Shown here one piece after another: positions 8,996 through 16,087 of a stretch of DNA of 64,000 nucleotides (the first letter of the stretch is position 1; every line of letters begins with the position of its first letter). The stretch covers positions 43,500 to 107,499 of the forward strand of contig CAMLJY010000015.1 in assembly GCA_946480465.1 (NCBI GenBank), written 5' to 3'. This DNA is from an uncultured Burkholderiales bacterium (GTDB lineage Bacteria > Pseudomonadota > Gammaproteobacteria > Burkholderiales > Burkholderiaceae). The notes below the pieces were generated by a model. That model was not told the DNA's origin, did no database searches, and was given only the letters and a program-made list of their open reading frames with translations. The position numbers and the translations under genes are program-made.

Positions 8996-9958
8996 TGCGG
9001 ACGCGGCGGCCGGCGCCCCGGCCTCGCGCGCGTCCCGCCAGGCCTGCACGGCCGGCGCGATCTGCTCCAGCCCGCGGAACGGCAACACCCCCGCCGGCGT
9101 GCGCCGGTGCAGCGCGGCGCAGGCGCCACCGGCCCACAGCGCGGTGCCGGGGGACAACTGGGCGCGCAGGTCCTTCAGGCCCTGCAGCGCCCGTTCAGCC
9201 TGGGTGGCGGACGACAGCGACAGCGCGACGACGTCGGCCTGCTGGCTGCGCGCCGCCTGGGCGATGTCGGGCACCGGCACCTGGGTGCCCAGGGACACGG
9301 TGGCGCACCCTTCCGTGGCCAGCAGGGCCTGCGCCATCAGCAGGCCCAGCGCGTGCTGCTCGCCGGGCAGCGTGGCCAGCAACACGCGCGGCGGCCGGCC
9401 GCCCGGCGGCAGCGACGCGAAAGCCGCGCGCAGCACCAGCTGAACCACCTCGGCATAGAGGTGCTCGCCGGCCACGCTGACCTCCCCGCGCGCCCAGGCC
9501 TCGCCCACCTCCGTCGTCAAGGGCGCCAGCACCTGCAGCACCAGCGCGCGCAGCCCAAGCGCCCCCAGCGCCTGCGACAGCGCGGCGCGCAGCGCCTCGG
9601 TCTGCTGGCCCGCGACCAGCCCCGCCAGTTCGCCCACGCGCCGATCGGCCGGCGCCGCCGCCATCGCCGCGGCCGCCCCGGCCCGGCCCGGACGCGACAG
9701 CAGCACCGCCAGTTCGTCCCCGCTCATCCGCATCAGGCCGCCAGGGCGGTGGCCCTGGTCGAGCAGGCGCTTGAGCACGCGCAGCCGCAGCACCTGCTCG
9801 TGCGGGTACATCCGTTCGCCCTGCGCGTCGCGCTCGGGCGCGGGAAAGCCATAGCGGCGCTCCCACACCCGCAGGGTGTCCTTGGGCAGGCCGGTGTCCC
9901 GCTCCACCGCGGCGATGGTCATCGGCGGCGGATCGGACGATGGGGAAGGAATCATCAT
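8993..9958 (-). CDS. MerR-family B12-binding transcriptional regulator, CarH/LitR-like photoreceptor type
   Basis: A 321-residue regulator. Residues 13-75 are a MerR winged helix (TLRVWERRYGFP). A helical bundle follows with W-x9-EH (Trp155, Glu165, His166), the sequence seen around adenosylcobalamin in light-sensing CarH proteins. The Rossmann B12 domain keeps the signature E-x-H-xx-G (200-205), S-x-L near 247 and GG at 277-278. By family knowledge, such proteins bind DNA as tetramers in the dark and release it when light breaks the Co-C bond. No clear ribosome site precedes the double ATG. An operator-like dyad abuts the start, suggesting autoregulation. Confidence 0.88.
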   Translation of the reverse strand: MMIPSPSSDPPPMTIAAVERDTGLPKDTLRVWERRYGFPAPERDAQGERMYPHEQVLRLRVLKRLLDQGHRPGGLMRMSGDELAVLLSRPGRAGAAAAMAAAPADRRVGELAGLVAGQQTEALRAALSQALGALGLRALVLQVLAPLTTEVGEAWARGEVSVAGEHLYAEVVQLVLRAAFASLPPGGRPPRVLLATLPGEQHALGLLMAQALLATEGCATVSLGTQVPVPDIAQAARSQQADVVALSLSSATQAERALQGLKDLRAQLSPGTALWAGGACAALHRRTPAGVLPFRGLEQIAPAVQAWRDAREAGAPAAASA

Positions 9959-9973
9959 TTAGTCTAGGACAAA
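9959..9973. promoter_or_regulatory. Operator-like dyad 1 of the MerR/B12 regulator
   Basis: TTAGTCT-A-GGACAAA, an imperfect version of the perfect dyad at 10024-10038. It lies immediately upstream of the regulator start codon. Centre-to-centre spacing to the second site is 65 bp, about six helical turns, so one tetramer could hold both. Confidence 0.55.
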
Positions 9974-10023
9974 TATTCCACTCAATTACAAAGATTCCCC
10001 GCAATTCCGGCTGTTACGATCAT

Positions 10024-10038
10024 TTTGTCCAGGACAAA
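10024..10038. promoter_or_regulatory. Operator-like dyad 2 (perfect TTTGTCC-A-GGACAAA)
   Basis: Perfect 7-bp arms around one base in an AT-rich stretch of the divergent promoter region. The arms repeat at 9959-9973. It is the obvious candidate operator for the neighbouring MerR/B12 regulator, controlling itself and the chemotaxis receptor gene. Confidence 0.6.
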
Positions 10039-10119
10039 TAAGACACAGGACCGTTGGGGTTGGTGCGCGCCAGGACGCAGGGAGCCTTCGAGATCGACAC
10101 GCACCGAGAAAGGGGCGAC

Positions 10120-11766
10120 ATGATGAAGAGCTTGAGCGACGTGAGGATAGGCGCCCGGCTGAGCCTGGGTTTCGGGATGCTGCTGGCGCTGCTGGTGGCG
10201 GTGGCGCTGCTGGCGCTGCAGCGCATGGACGACCAGCAGCGCCACATCGACGAGATCACGCAGGTGAACAACGCCGAGGTGCGCCTGGCGGTGGCGATGC
10301 GGATCGCGCTGAACCAGATCGCGACCAGCGCGCGCAACGTCGTGCTGCTGGCCGACGAAGGCGCCCGCCGCCGCGAGTTGGAGAGCCTGCAGAAGTCCCG
10401 TGCCGACTACAACGCGGCGGAGGAGAAGCTGGCGCAGTTCGTGCAGCGGCCGGGCAAGGACGCCAAGGCCAGGGAACTGTTCGCGCAGAGCCAGCAGCTG
10501 AAGGCGGATGCGCGGCCCCTGATGGACCGCGTGCTGGAACTGGCCGAGCGCAACGACGCTGCCGCCGCCACCCAGCTGCTGCTGGAGAAGGCCCATCCGG
10601 TGCAGAAGTCCTGGATGCTGGCGATGGGCGAACTGGCCGACCTGGAAGACGAGCTGAGCGACCGCGCGGCGGCCGAGGCATCCGCCGCCTACGCCCGGGC
10701 GCGCACGCTGCTGCTGGCGCTGGTGCTGTCGGCCGTGCTCGCGGGGATGGCCGCCGCGTGGCTGATCACGCGATCGATCACGCGGCCGCTCGCGCAGGCG
10801 GTGCACGTCGCCCGCACCGTGGCGGCGGGCGACCTGAGCACGGAGATCGCTGTCGACCGTGCCGACGAGACCGGCCAACTGCTGGCCGCCCTGAAGGAAA
10901 TGAACGACAGCCTGCGCCGCGTCGTGGGCCAGGTGCGCGCCAGCAGCGACAGCATCGCCACCGCCTCGGGCCAGATCGCGACGGGCAATGCCGACCTGAG
11001 CCAGCGCACCGAGGAACAGGCCAGCAACCTGCAGCAGACCGCCGCTTCGATGGAACAGCTGACCGGCACGGTGACGCAGAACGCCGAGACCGCGCGCCAG
11101 GCCGCGCAGCTCGCGGCCTCGGCCAGCGCGGTCGCCACCAAGGGCGGCGCGGTGGTCGAACAGGTCGTCGCGACGATGGACCAGATCACCGCGTCCAGCC
11201 GCCGCATCGCCGACATCATCGGCGTCATCGACGGCATCGCGTTCCAGACCAACATCCTCGCGCTCAACGCCGCGGTGGAGGCGGCGCGTGCCGGGGAGCA
11301 CGGCAAGGGCTTCGCGGTCGTGGCGTCCGAAGTACGCGGCCTCGCACAGCGCAGCGCCGAGGCCGCCAAGGAAATCAAGGACCTGATCGGCGACAGCGTG
11401 GACAAGGTGGAGCTGGGCAGCCGCCTGGTGGCCGATGCCGGCAGCACGATGCAGGACATCGTCGGCCAGGTGCAGCGGGTGACGGCGCTGATCGACGTCA
11501 TCAGCACCGCGACGCAGGAGCAGAGCACCGGCATCGCGCAGGTCGGCACGGCGATGAGCCAGCTGGACCAGGTGACGCAGCAGAACGCGGCCCTGGTGGA
11601 AGAAAGCGCCGCCGCGGCCGAAAGCCTGAGCCAGCAGGTGCGGGACCTGGTGCGCGCGGTCGGCGCATTCCGGCTGGCGGCGGATGCCGCCGCGGCGGCC
11701 TCGGCCACACCCGCGATGGCGCCGCCCAGCGGCGGCTCCGTCGAAGGCGGCTGGCGGGCGTCCTGA
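10120..11766 (+). CDS. Methyl-accepting chemotaxis protein
   Basis: A 548-residue transducer. First membrane helix at about 12-34, periplasmic four-helix-bundle sensor (about 35-190) with a [10 protein letters not shown] segment, second helix near 196-218, then HAMP and a long signalling coiled coil. The hairpin tip reads [20 protein letters not shown], which contacts CheA and CheW. There is no C-terminal CheR-binding pentapeptide. The ATG follows GAGAAAGGGG. It sits opposite the B12-type regulator across shared dyads, so it may be light- or B12-controlled. The ligand is unknown. Confidence 0.94.
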   Translation: MMKSLSDVRIGARLSLGFGMLLALLVAVALLALQRMDDQQRHIDEITQVNNAEVRLAVAMRIALNQIATSARNVVLLADEGARRRELESLQKSRADYNAAEEKLAQFVQRPGKDAKARELFAQSQQLKADARPLMDRVLELAERNDAAAATQLLLEKAHPVQKSWMLAMGELADLEDELSDRAAAEASAAYARARTLLLALVLSAVLAGMAAAWLITRSITRPLAQAVHVARTVAAGDLSTEIAVDRADETGQLLAALKEMNDSLRRVVGQVRASSDSIATASGQIATGNADLSQRTEEQASNLQQTAASMEQLTGTVTQNAETARQAAQLAASASAVATKGGAVVEQVVATMDQITASSRRIADIIGVIDGIAFQTNILALNAAVEAARAGEHGKGFAVVASEVRGLAQRSAEAAKEIKDLIGDSVDKVELGSRLVADAGSTMQDIVGQVQRVTALIDVISTATQEQSTGIAQVGTAMSQLDQVTQQNAALVEESAAAAESLSQQVRDLVRAVGAFRLAADAAAAASATPAMAPPSGGSVEGGWRAS

Positions 11767-11808
11767 AGCGCGGCAGCCGGCCCGCGCCTGAAGGCGATAC
11801 GCCGCCCG

Positions 11809-11822
11809 GGCACGGGCCTTGC
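11809..11822 (+). promoter_or_regulatory. Sigma-54 promoter for the host-attachment gene
   Basis: GGCACGGGCCTTGC fits the -24/-12 pattern GG-N10-GC with TTGC. Predicted start near 11834, a 25-nt leader. Confidence 0.7.
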
Positions 11823-11858
11823 CGCCATCTGGCCCGAGCAACAGCATGGGAGCCCTCG

Positions 11859-12332
11859 ATGCAAGACGACAGACGCCCTCTCTGGGTCCTGGTGGCCGAC
11901 GAAAGCCGGGCCCGCATCCTGAACTGGCCGGGCCGGGGCCATGACCTGGAGCCGGTCGAGGAACTGACCGACGCGGCGGCGCGGGCCGACCGCGCCGATC
12001 TGCGGCGCGACGCCTATGGGCGGCGCGCGGGGGGCGACCAGCGCATGGGCGGCAACGTGACCTCGTCGGCCAGCGACGACGAGCTGCACCGGGAAGCAGC
12101 CGGCTTCGCGCGGCGCGTGGCGCAGTGGCTGGCCGATGCGCACCTGAAGGGCCGCTTCGAGGCGCTGCGCATCGTCGCCGCGCCGCGCTTCCTGGGCCTG
12201 CTGCGCAAGGCGCTGACGCCGCAGGTGGCGCAGGTCGTCACCGACGAGGCGCCGCAGGACCTGGTGAAGCTGAACCAGCGCGAACTGACGGTGCGGCTGT
12301 TCTCGGCCGAGGCCGCGGCGGGCCCACTTTGA
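11859..12332 (+). CDS. Host attachment protein family (AtsE-like)
   Basis: A 157-residue protein matching the family called protein required for attachment to host cells. The opening WVLVADESRARILNW is the typical nucleotide-like beta strand of the family, and the C-terminal LVKLNQRELTVRLF is also characteristic. It resembles eRF1 domain 1/archaeal release-factor folds, and the true molecular role is not settled. ATG follows GGGAG. A canonical sigma-54 site sits just upstream, so I infer expression as part of a surface or attachment programme. Confidence 0.85.
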   Translation: MQDDRRPLWVLVADESRARILNWPGRGHDLEPVEELTDAAARADRADLRRDAYGRRAGGDQRMGGNVTSSASDDELHREAAGFARRVAQWLADAHLKGRFEALRIVAAPRFLGLLRKALTPQVAQVVTDEAPQDLVKLNQRELTVRLFSAEAAAGPL

Positions 12333-12416
12333 TGGAGGCGGTGGCCCGGCCGCCGTCACGCAGACGCGGCCGGACGCTGCCATCCGGTGGCAGCGGCGGC
12401 TCGGCACCGGCCCGTT

Positions 12417-12821
12417 TCATGGCCCACGCATGACGCCGGCCACCTCGGCCCCCGTCTTGGTGATTTCCATGACCCTGACCCAGTCGACACCATCGGCGTG
12501 CAAGAAGGTGCAGGCCTTGTGGCCCTTCTGCTTGGTGCAGCACTTGCGCATCTTCTCGTTCAGGCCCCGCGTGGTTCTCCATTTGCGGTCCGTGATGGCA
12601 TCGCTGCCGATGCCGCCAGCCACGTAGTACTTGTAGCCCGCCGCCTTGCCGCAAGCGTAGGTGGGTGCCTGGGACCCATGGGTGCAGTTGGTCGAGCAGT
12701 AGTTGTAGCGCCAGGTCGTCTTGGCGAGCACGTCTGGCACGGCAGCGGATTGGAGAAGAACAAGGGCCAGCAACTTCGTTGCCAGCGGCCATCTCAGGCT
12801 TCGGAGCAATCGAGAACTCAT
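12417..12821 (-). CDS. Small secreted Cys-rich protein, function unknown
   Basis: A 134-residue protein. Residues 1-33 form a signal peptide (RLLRSLRW, a hydrophobic stretch, then VLA before KTTW). The mature part has six cysteines in an order C-C-C-CC-C and many basic and Tyr residues, for example YNYCSTNC, KAAGYKYYVAGG and KCCTKQKGHKAC, which suggests a disulfide-bonded domain. I do not recognise the family. ATG was chosen because AGGGAG lies seven bases upstream. Its GC content is visibly lower than that of its neighbours, hinting at acquisition. No sigma-54 site precedes it. Confidence 0.75.
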   Translation of the reverse strand: MSSRLLRSLRWPLATKLLALVLLQSAAVPDVLAKTTWRYNYCSTNCTHGSQAPTYACGKAAGYKYYVAGGIGSDAITDRKWRTTRGLNEKMRKCCTKQKGHKACTFLHADGVDWVRVMEITKTGAEVAGVMRGP

Positions 12822-12915
12822 GGGGATCTCCCTTCGTTTCATTGATGCCGGGCGGGCCGTCAAGCCTGAGGTGCGCCCAGCAGCCAAAAGGCACGTCCAC
12901 GCGGGACCCGCCGGC

Positions 12916-13212
12916 TCAGCGGTCCCGCCCGGCTCGCACCGGCGGCTCCTCGGCCTTGGCCTTCACCGCGGGCCCCGCCACGGGCGCGGTGAACCCGCGG
13001 CCGGAGCCCAGCAGGCCGCCGAGCACGGCCCCGCCGATCGCACAGGCCAGGCTGCCGACCGGCCCCGCCGCGATGCCGATCAAAGCCCCGAGCAGCGCAC
13101 CGCCGATGGCGCCGAGCACCGTGCCGAAGGGGTGGGTGCCCACCTGTTCCAGCGTCCGTGGCGGCGCGTCGTCGCGGTGGCCGAAGAGGCGTTTCTTCAT
13201 GGCGTCATTCAT
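12916..13212 (-). CDS. Small glycine-zipper membrane protein
   Basis: A 98-residue protein. After a charged N-terminus it has two hydrophobic glycine-zipper helices, GAIGGALLGALIGIAAG and AIGGAVLGGLLGSG, typical of small membrane-embedding stress or envelope proteins. AGGAGA stands six bases before the ATG. The C-terminus is polar and probably flexible. No precise function is known. A weak sigma-54-like site lies upstream. Confidence 0.75.
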   Translation of the reverse strand: MNDAMKKRLFGHRDDAPPRTLEQVGTHPFGTVLGAIGGALLGALIGIAAGPVGSLACAIGGAVLGGLLGSGRGFTAPVAGPAVKAKAEEPPVRAGRDR

Positions 13213-13247
13213 GAGCGTTCTCCTGCAGGTCGAATGACGATCGAGGT

Positions 13248-13261
13248 GCAATCGATGTTCC
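13248..13261 (-). promoter_or_regulatory. Weak sigma-54-like site for the glycine-zipper gene
   Basis: GGAACATCGATTGC on the minus strand keeps GG-N10-GC and TTGC, but GGAAC replaces GGCAC. Predicted leader 24 nt. Confidence 0.4.
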
Positions 13262-13296
13262 TGCGCCCCCCGCCGCCCAGGCGTACCGGCTGCCCG

Positions 13297-13310
13297 GGCG
13301 CGGCGCTTGC
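13297..13310 (+). promoter_or_regulatory. Weak sigma-54-like site
   Basis: GGCGCGGCGCTTGC keeps GG-N10-GC and TTGC but has a C/G-rich middle that could occur by chance. It would give a 108-nt leader to the 62-residue gene. Confidence 0.25.
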
Positions 13311-13429
13311 CGGCGGCGGTGATCGCCGGCCAGGGGAGGCCGGCTCGGTCTCTTCGCCGTCGTCGCCGCGGCCGGCCGGCCAGACGGCGGACGCCGCGGC
13401 CTGACACCACAGCCCCCAGGAGCCCCGCC

Positions 13430-13618
13430 ATGCCCCGCGACACCACCCCGAACCGCCCGACCGGGCCCGCCCCGAAGGACCGCGAGCACACCAACCCCGA
13501 CGCCACCCGGACCGAGCCGGAACCGCTGGTGCGCGACGACCATGAACGCGACGATCCGGACGAGCGGGCGGGGCTGCGGCGGCCGCACGGCGGCACGCCG
13601 AACGTGCCGCGCACTTGA
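13430..13618 (+). CDS. Small disordered hydrophilic protein
   Basis: A 62-residue protein rich in Pro, Asp, Arg and Thr, with no hydrophobic core and no signal peptide (TTPNRPTGPAPKDREHTNPD near the start). CAGGAG precedes the ATG at good spacing, which is the main reason to call it. Such short, intrinsically disordered proteins are common near stress genes in Burkholderiales. No function is known. Confidence 0.55.
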   Translation: MPRDTTPNRPTGPAPKDREHTNPDATRTEPEPLVRDDHERDDPDERAGLRRPHGGTPNVPRT

Positions 13619-13639
13619 TTGGTTATCCCTGGCGTGCCA

Positions 13640-14296
13640 TCAGGCATCCGCCATCGTCGGCGCGCCCGACTCGGAAGCCGCCTGTTGCAAGCGCGCGAAG
13701 TACTCGGATCGCCCGGTCTTGAACAGCTGGAACCAGGCCTCCAGCGTCGCTTCGTCGTACAGGTCCAGCTCGGCGAAGATCTCGCGCGCGAACTCCAGCG
13801 GCGCCATGCCCGCGGCGGTGATGAGCCGGCCGGGGTCGCGCACCGCCGGCTGCTCGGCGTAGCGGTCGGCCCCCGCGTAGTCGGGCTCGCTCTGCAGGTA
13901 GGCCAGCGCATTGCTCGTGTGCGGGCAGCCGTTCAGCCAGCCGCGCCGGGCCAGCCCGGCGGTGGCGCCGCAGATGGCCGCCACCGGGATGCCGCGCTCG
14001 ATGAATTCGCCGGCCCGGTCCAGCGCCTCGGCATGGCCGTCGGGCACGTCCCAGCCTTCGCCGCCCGGCAGGACCAGCATCGCGCTGTCCGCGCCCTTCA
14101 GCTGTGCCAGCGACAGGTCCGGCAGCAGCGCCAGGCCCCCCATCGAATGCACCAGGCCGCTGCCGGCGGCCACGGTTCGCACCTCGTAGCGGCCGGGTTC
14201 GCGCTGGTAGGCGGGCGACTGGATGCCGGCCGTGGCGTAGGCCGGCTCCCAATCGGCAAAACCCGGAAAGATGTACAGGTGGACGATGTGTTGCAT
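13640..14296 (-). CDS. DJ-1/PfpI family protein (class I glutamine-amidotransferase-like)
   Basis: A 218-residue single-domain protein. The nucleophile elbow AAICGATAGLA holds the conserved Cys, and LVLPGGEGWD supplies the strand before the acidic partner. This branch is often annotated as a glutamine amidotransferase-like or stress protein; members may act as glyoxalase/deglycase or chaperone. The exact reaction cannot be fixed from sequence. ATG is the first codon of the conserved strand HIVHLYIFPGFADWE. A sigma-54-like site lies upstream, divergent from the next gene. Confidence 0.85.
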   Translation of the reverse strand: MQHIVHLYIFPGFADWEPAYATAGIQSPAYQREPGRYEVRTVAAGSGLVHSMGGLALLPDLSLAQLKGADSAMLVLPGGEGWDVPDGHAEALDRAGEFIERGIPVAAICGATAGLARRGWLNGCPHTSNALAYLQSEPDYAGADRYAEQPAVRDPGRLITAAGMAPLEFAREIFAELDLYDEATLEAWFQLFKTGRSEYFARLQQAASESGAPTMADA

Positions 14297-14346
14297 GGCG
14301 GGGGCTGCGAGCAGGTGGCGCCGCGAAGGGCATGGACCCGGGCCGG

Positions 14347-14360
14347 GCAAGGGGCATTCC
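14347..14360 (-). promoter_or_regulatory. Sigma-54-like promoter for the DJ-1/PfpI gene
   Basis: GGAATGCCCCTTGC keeps GG-N10-GC and TTGC, with GGAATG as at 42442. Predicted leader 39 nt. Confidence 0.5.
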
Positions 14361-14411
14361 CGCCGCTGGCGGCCGCGTTCTCCTTCCCGCCGAATCCCGC
14401 CGAAGCGCGCG

Positions 14412-14425
14412 GGCACACCGTTTGC
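14412..14425 (+). promoter_or_regulatory. Sigma-54 promoter for the 171-aa gene and LigD polymerase
   Basis: GGCACACCGTTTGC matches GGCAY-N5-TTGC. Predicted leader 32 nt to the ATG at 14469. The overlapping ligD-type gene is probably on the same transcript. Confidence 0.7.
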
Positions 14426-14468
14426 CGAAGGTGACAGCCACCCACAACCACACGGGAACCGATCGACC

Positions 14469-14984
14469 ATGGACAAGCAGCATCCGCCGACCAGCTTCGG
14501 TGTCTTCAAGCCCGTCGGCCACGTGCTGATCCAGTTCGCCAACCTGCGCGACGTGGAAGGCGCGGCGGATGCGCTGCACCGCATCGGCGTGCCGGTGGAG
14601 GACATGGCGCTGTACACGCCGCGCCAGATGATGGCGCAGATCGACAAGGAGATGGCCGCGGCCAGCGGCCTCGCGGCGATCGGGCAGGAGATGAACCTGA
14701 GCAAGGCGCACCGCGTGGCGGCCGAGCTGGGCCACCACTTCCTGACGGTGCGCGCGGAGAACCTGGAGCAGGCGCAGCGCGTGGCCGACACGGTGAAGCC
14801 CTGGAACGCCGAGCGGGCGCAGCATTACGGCCGCTTCATCATCGAGGAGCTGATCCAGCACCCGGACGACCTGCCGCAGGTCGGCGAATCGCCGGACCGC
14901 GGGCTCGACGCGCAGACGCCCTCCGGCACCGAGGAAGAGCGCAGCGTGCGCCACGGCGCGCCCACGCATGACCTCCGGCGCTGA
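14469..14984 (+). CDS. Conserved-looking protein of unknown function, upstream of LigD polymerase
   Basis: A 171-residue soluble protein. The first 110 residues look like an alpha/beta domain (VLIQFANLRDVEGAADALHR, then VEDMALYTPRQMMAQIDKEM), resembling the regular ferredoxin-like halves used by small stress proteins. The tail is acidic and disordered. I do not recognise the family. Its end overlaps the start of the LigD polymerase gene by 17 nt, so the two are translationally linked, and both follow one sigma-54 site. Confidence 0.7.
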   Translation: MDKQHPPTSFGVFKPVGHVLIQFANLRDVEGAADALHRIGVPVEDMALYTPRQMMAQIDKEMAAASGLAAIGQEMNLSKAHRVAAELGHHFLTVRAENLEQAQRVADTVKPWNAERAQHYGRFIIEELIQHPDDLPQVGESPDRGLDAQTPSGTEEERSVRHGAPTHDLRR

Positions 14985-15978
14985 CACCACGCTGGCGCGG
15001 CCCGCGGCGGCCGGCGCCGAGGCGGACACCGGCGACGCCGCGGCCGACGCCCACGAGCAGGTCGGGGGCGTCCGCGTCACCCATCCCCAACGCACGATCG
15101 ACGCGGCCAGCGGGCTGCGCAAGATCGACCTGGTGCGCTACTACGAGGCAGTGGCGCCGCTGATGCTGCCGCACCTGAAGGGCCGCCCGGTGGCCCTGGT
15201 GCGCGCGCCCGAGGGCGTGGGCGGCGAGCGTTTCTTCCAGCGCCACGCCGGCGGCCTGCAGATCCCCGGCCTGCACGTGCTGGACGCGCGGCTGTGGCCC
15301 GGCCACGAACCGCTGATCGAGATCGCCAGCCTGGACGCGCTGGTGGGCGCGGCGCAGATGAACGTCGTCGAGTTCCACGGCTGGAACGCCGCCAGCCGCC
15401 GCGTCGACCTGCCCAACCGCATGGTCTTCGACCTCGACCCGGGCGAAGGCGTGACCTGGGCCCAGGTGGCCGAGGGCGCGCGCATGGTGCACGCGGTGCT
15501 GCACAGCCTCGGGCTGCGCAGCTGGCTCAAGACCAGCGGCAGCAAGGGGCTGCACGTGGTGGTGCCGGTCGCCGCGCGCTGGCCGGCCGAGCAGGTCAAG
15601 GCCTTCTCGCGCACGCTGGTGCGCAAGCTGGTCGACGTGCGCGACGACCTTTTCGTCGGCACCAGCGGGCCGCAGAACCGCGTCGGCCGCATCTTCATCG
15701 ACTACCTGCGCAACGGCCTGGGCGCCACCACGGTGCTGCCCTTCTCGGCGCGGCTGCGGCCGCGGCTGCCCGTGTCGATGACGGTGGCTTGGGACGACCT
15801 GGACCACATCCGCGCCAGCGAGCAGTGGACCGTGGCCGACGCGGCCGGCTACCTGCGCGACCGCCACCCCGACCCGTGGGCCGGCTTCCTGGCCACGCGC
15901 CAGGGCCTGAGCGGGGCGATGAAGCGCATCGGTTTCGAGGGCGCGGCGGAGCCCGGCGAGGACGGTGTACCCGGATGA
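14968..15978 (+). CDS. ligD: LigD-type DNA polymerase/primase domain protein (stand-alone)
   Basis: A 336-residue archaeo-eukaryotic primase-type polymerase of non-homologous end joining. DLD at 155-157 supplies the metal-binding carboxylates, SGSKGLHVVVP is the nucleotide-binding motif, and RVGRIFIDYLRN is the third family motif. In multidomain LigD this domain is fused to a DNA ligase and a 3'-phosphoesterase; here only the polymerase is present, so the ligase must be supplied elsewhere. It overlaps the upstream gene and shares its sigma-54 promoter. Ku is encoded 2.7 kb downstream on the other strand. Confidence 0.92.
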   Translation: MTSGADTTLARPAAAGAEADTGDAAADAHEQVGGVRVTHPQRTIDAASGLRKIDLVRYYEAVAPLMLPHLKGRPVALVRAPEGVGGERFFQRHAGGLQIPGLHVLDARLWPGHEPLIEIASLDALVGAAQMNVVEFHGWNAASRRVDLPNRMVFDLDPGEGVTWAQVAEGARMVHAVLHSLGLRSWLKTSGSKGLHVVVPVAARWPAEQVKAFSRTLVRKLVDVRDDLFVGTSGPQNRVGRIFIDYLRNGLGATTVLPFSARLRPRLPVSMTVAWDDLDHIRASEQWTVADAAGYLRDRHPDPWAGFLATRQGLSGAMKRIGFEGAAEPGEDGVPG

Positions 15979-16087
15979 GCCCGGGCAGCGGTCTCCCCGG
16001 AGGGCGGTGGGCCGGACCGCGCGGCACGGCCGCCCTGTCCATCGGGCACCGCCCAGGCGATGCGACGGGCCCGGCCTCGGCGCAGCC

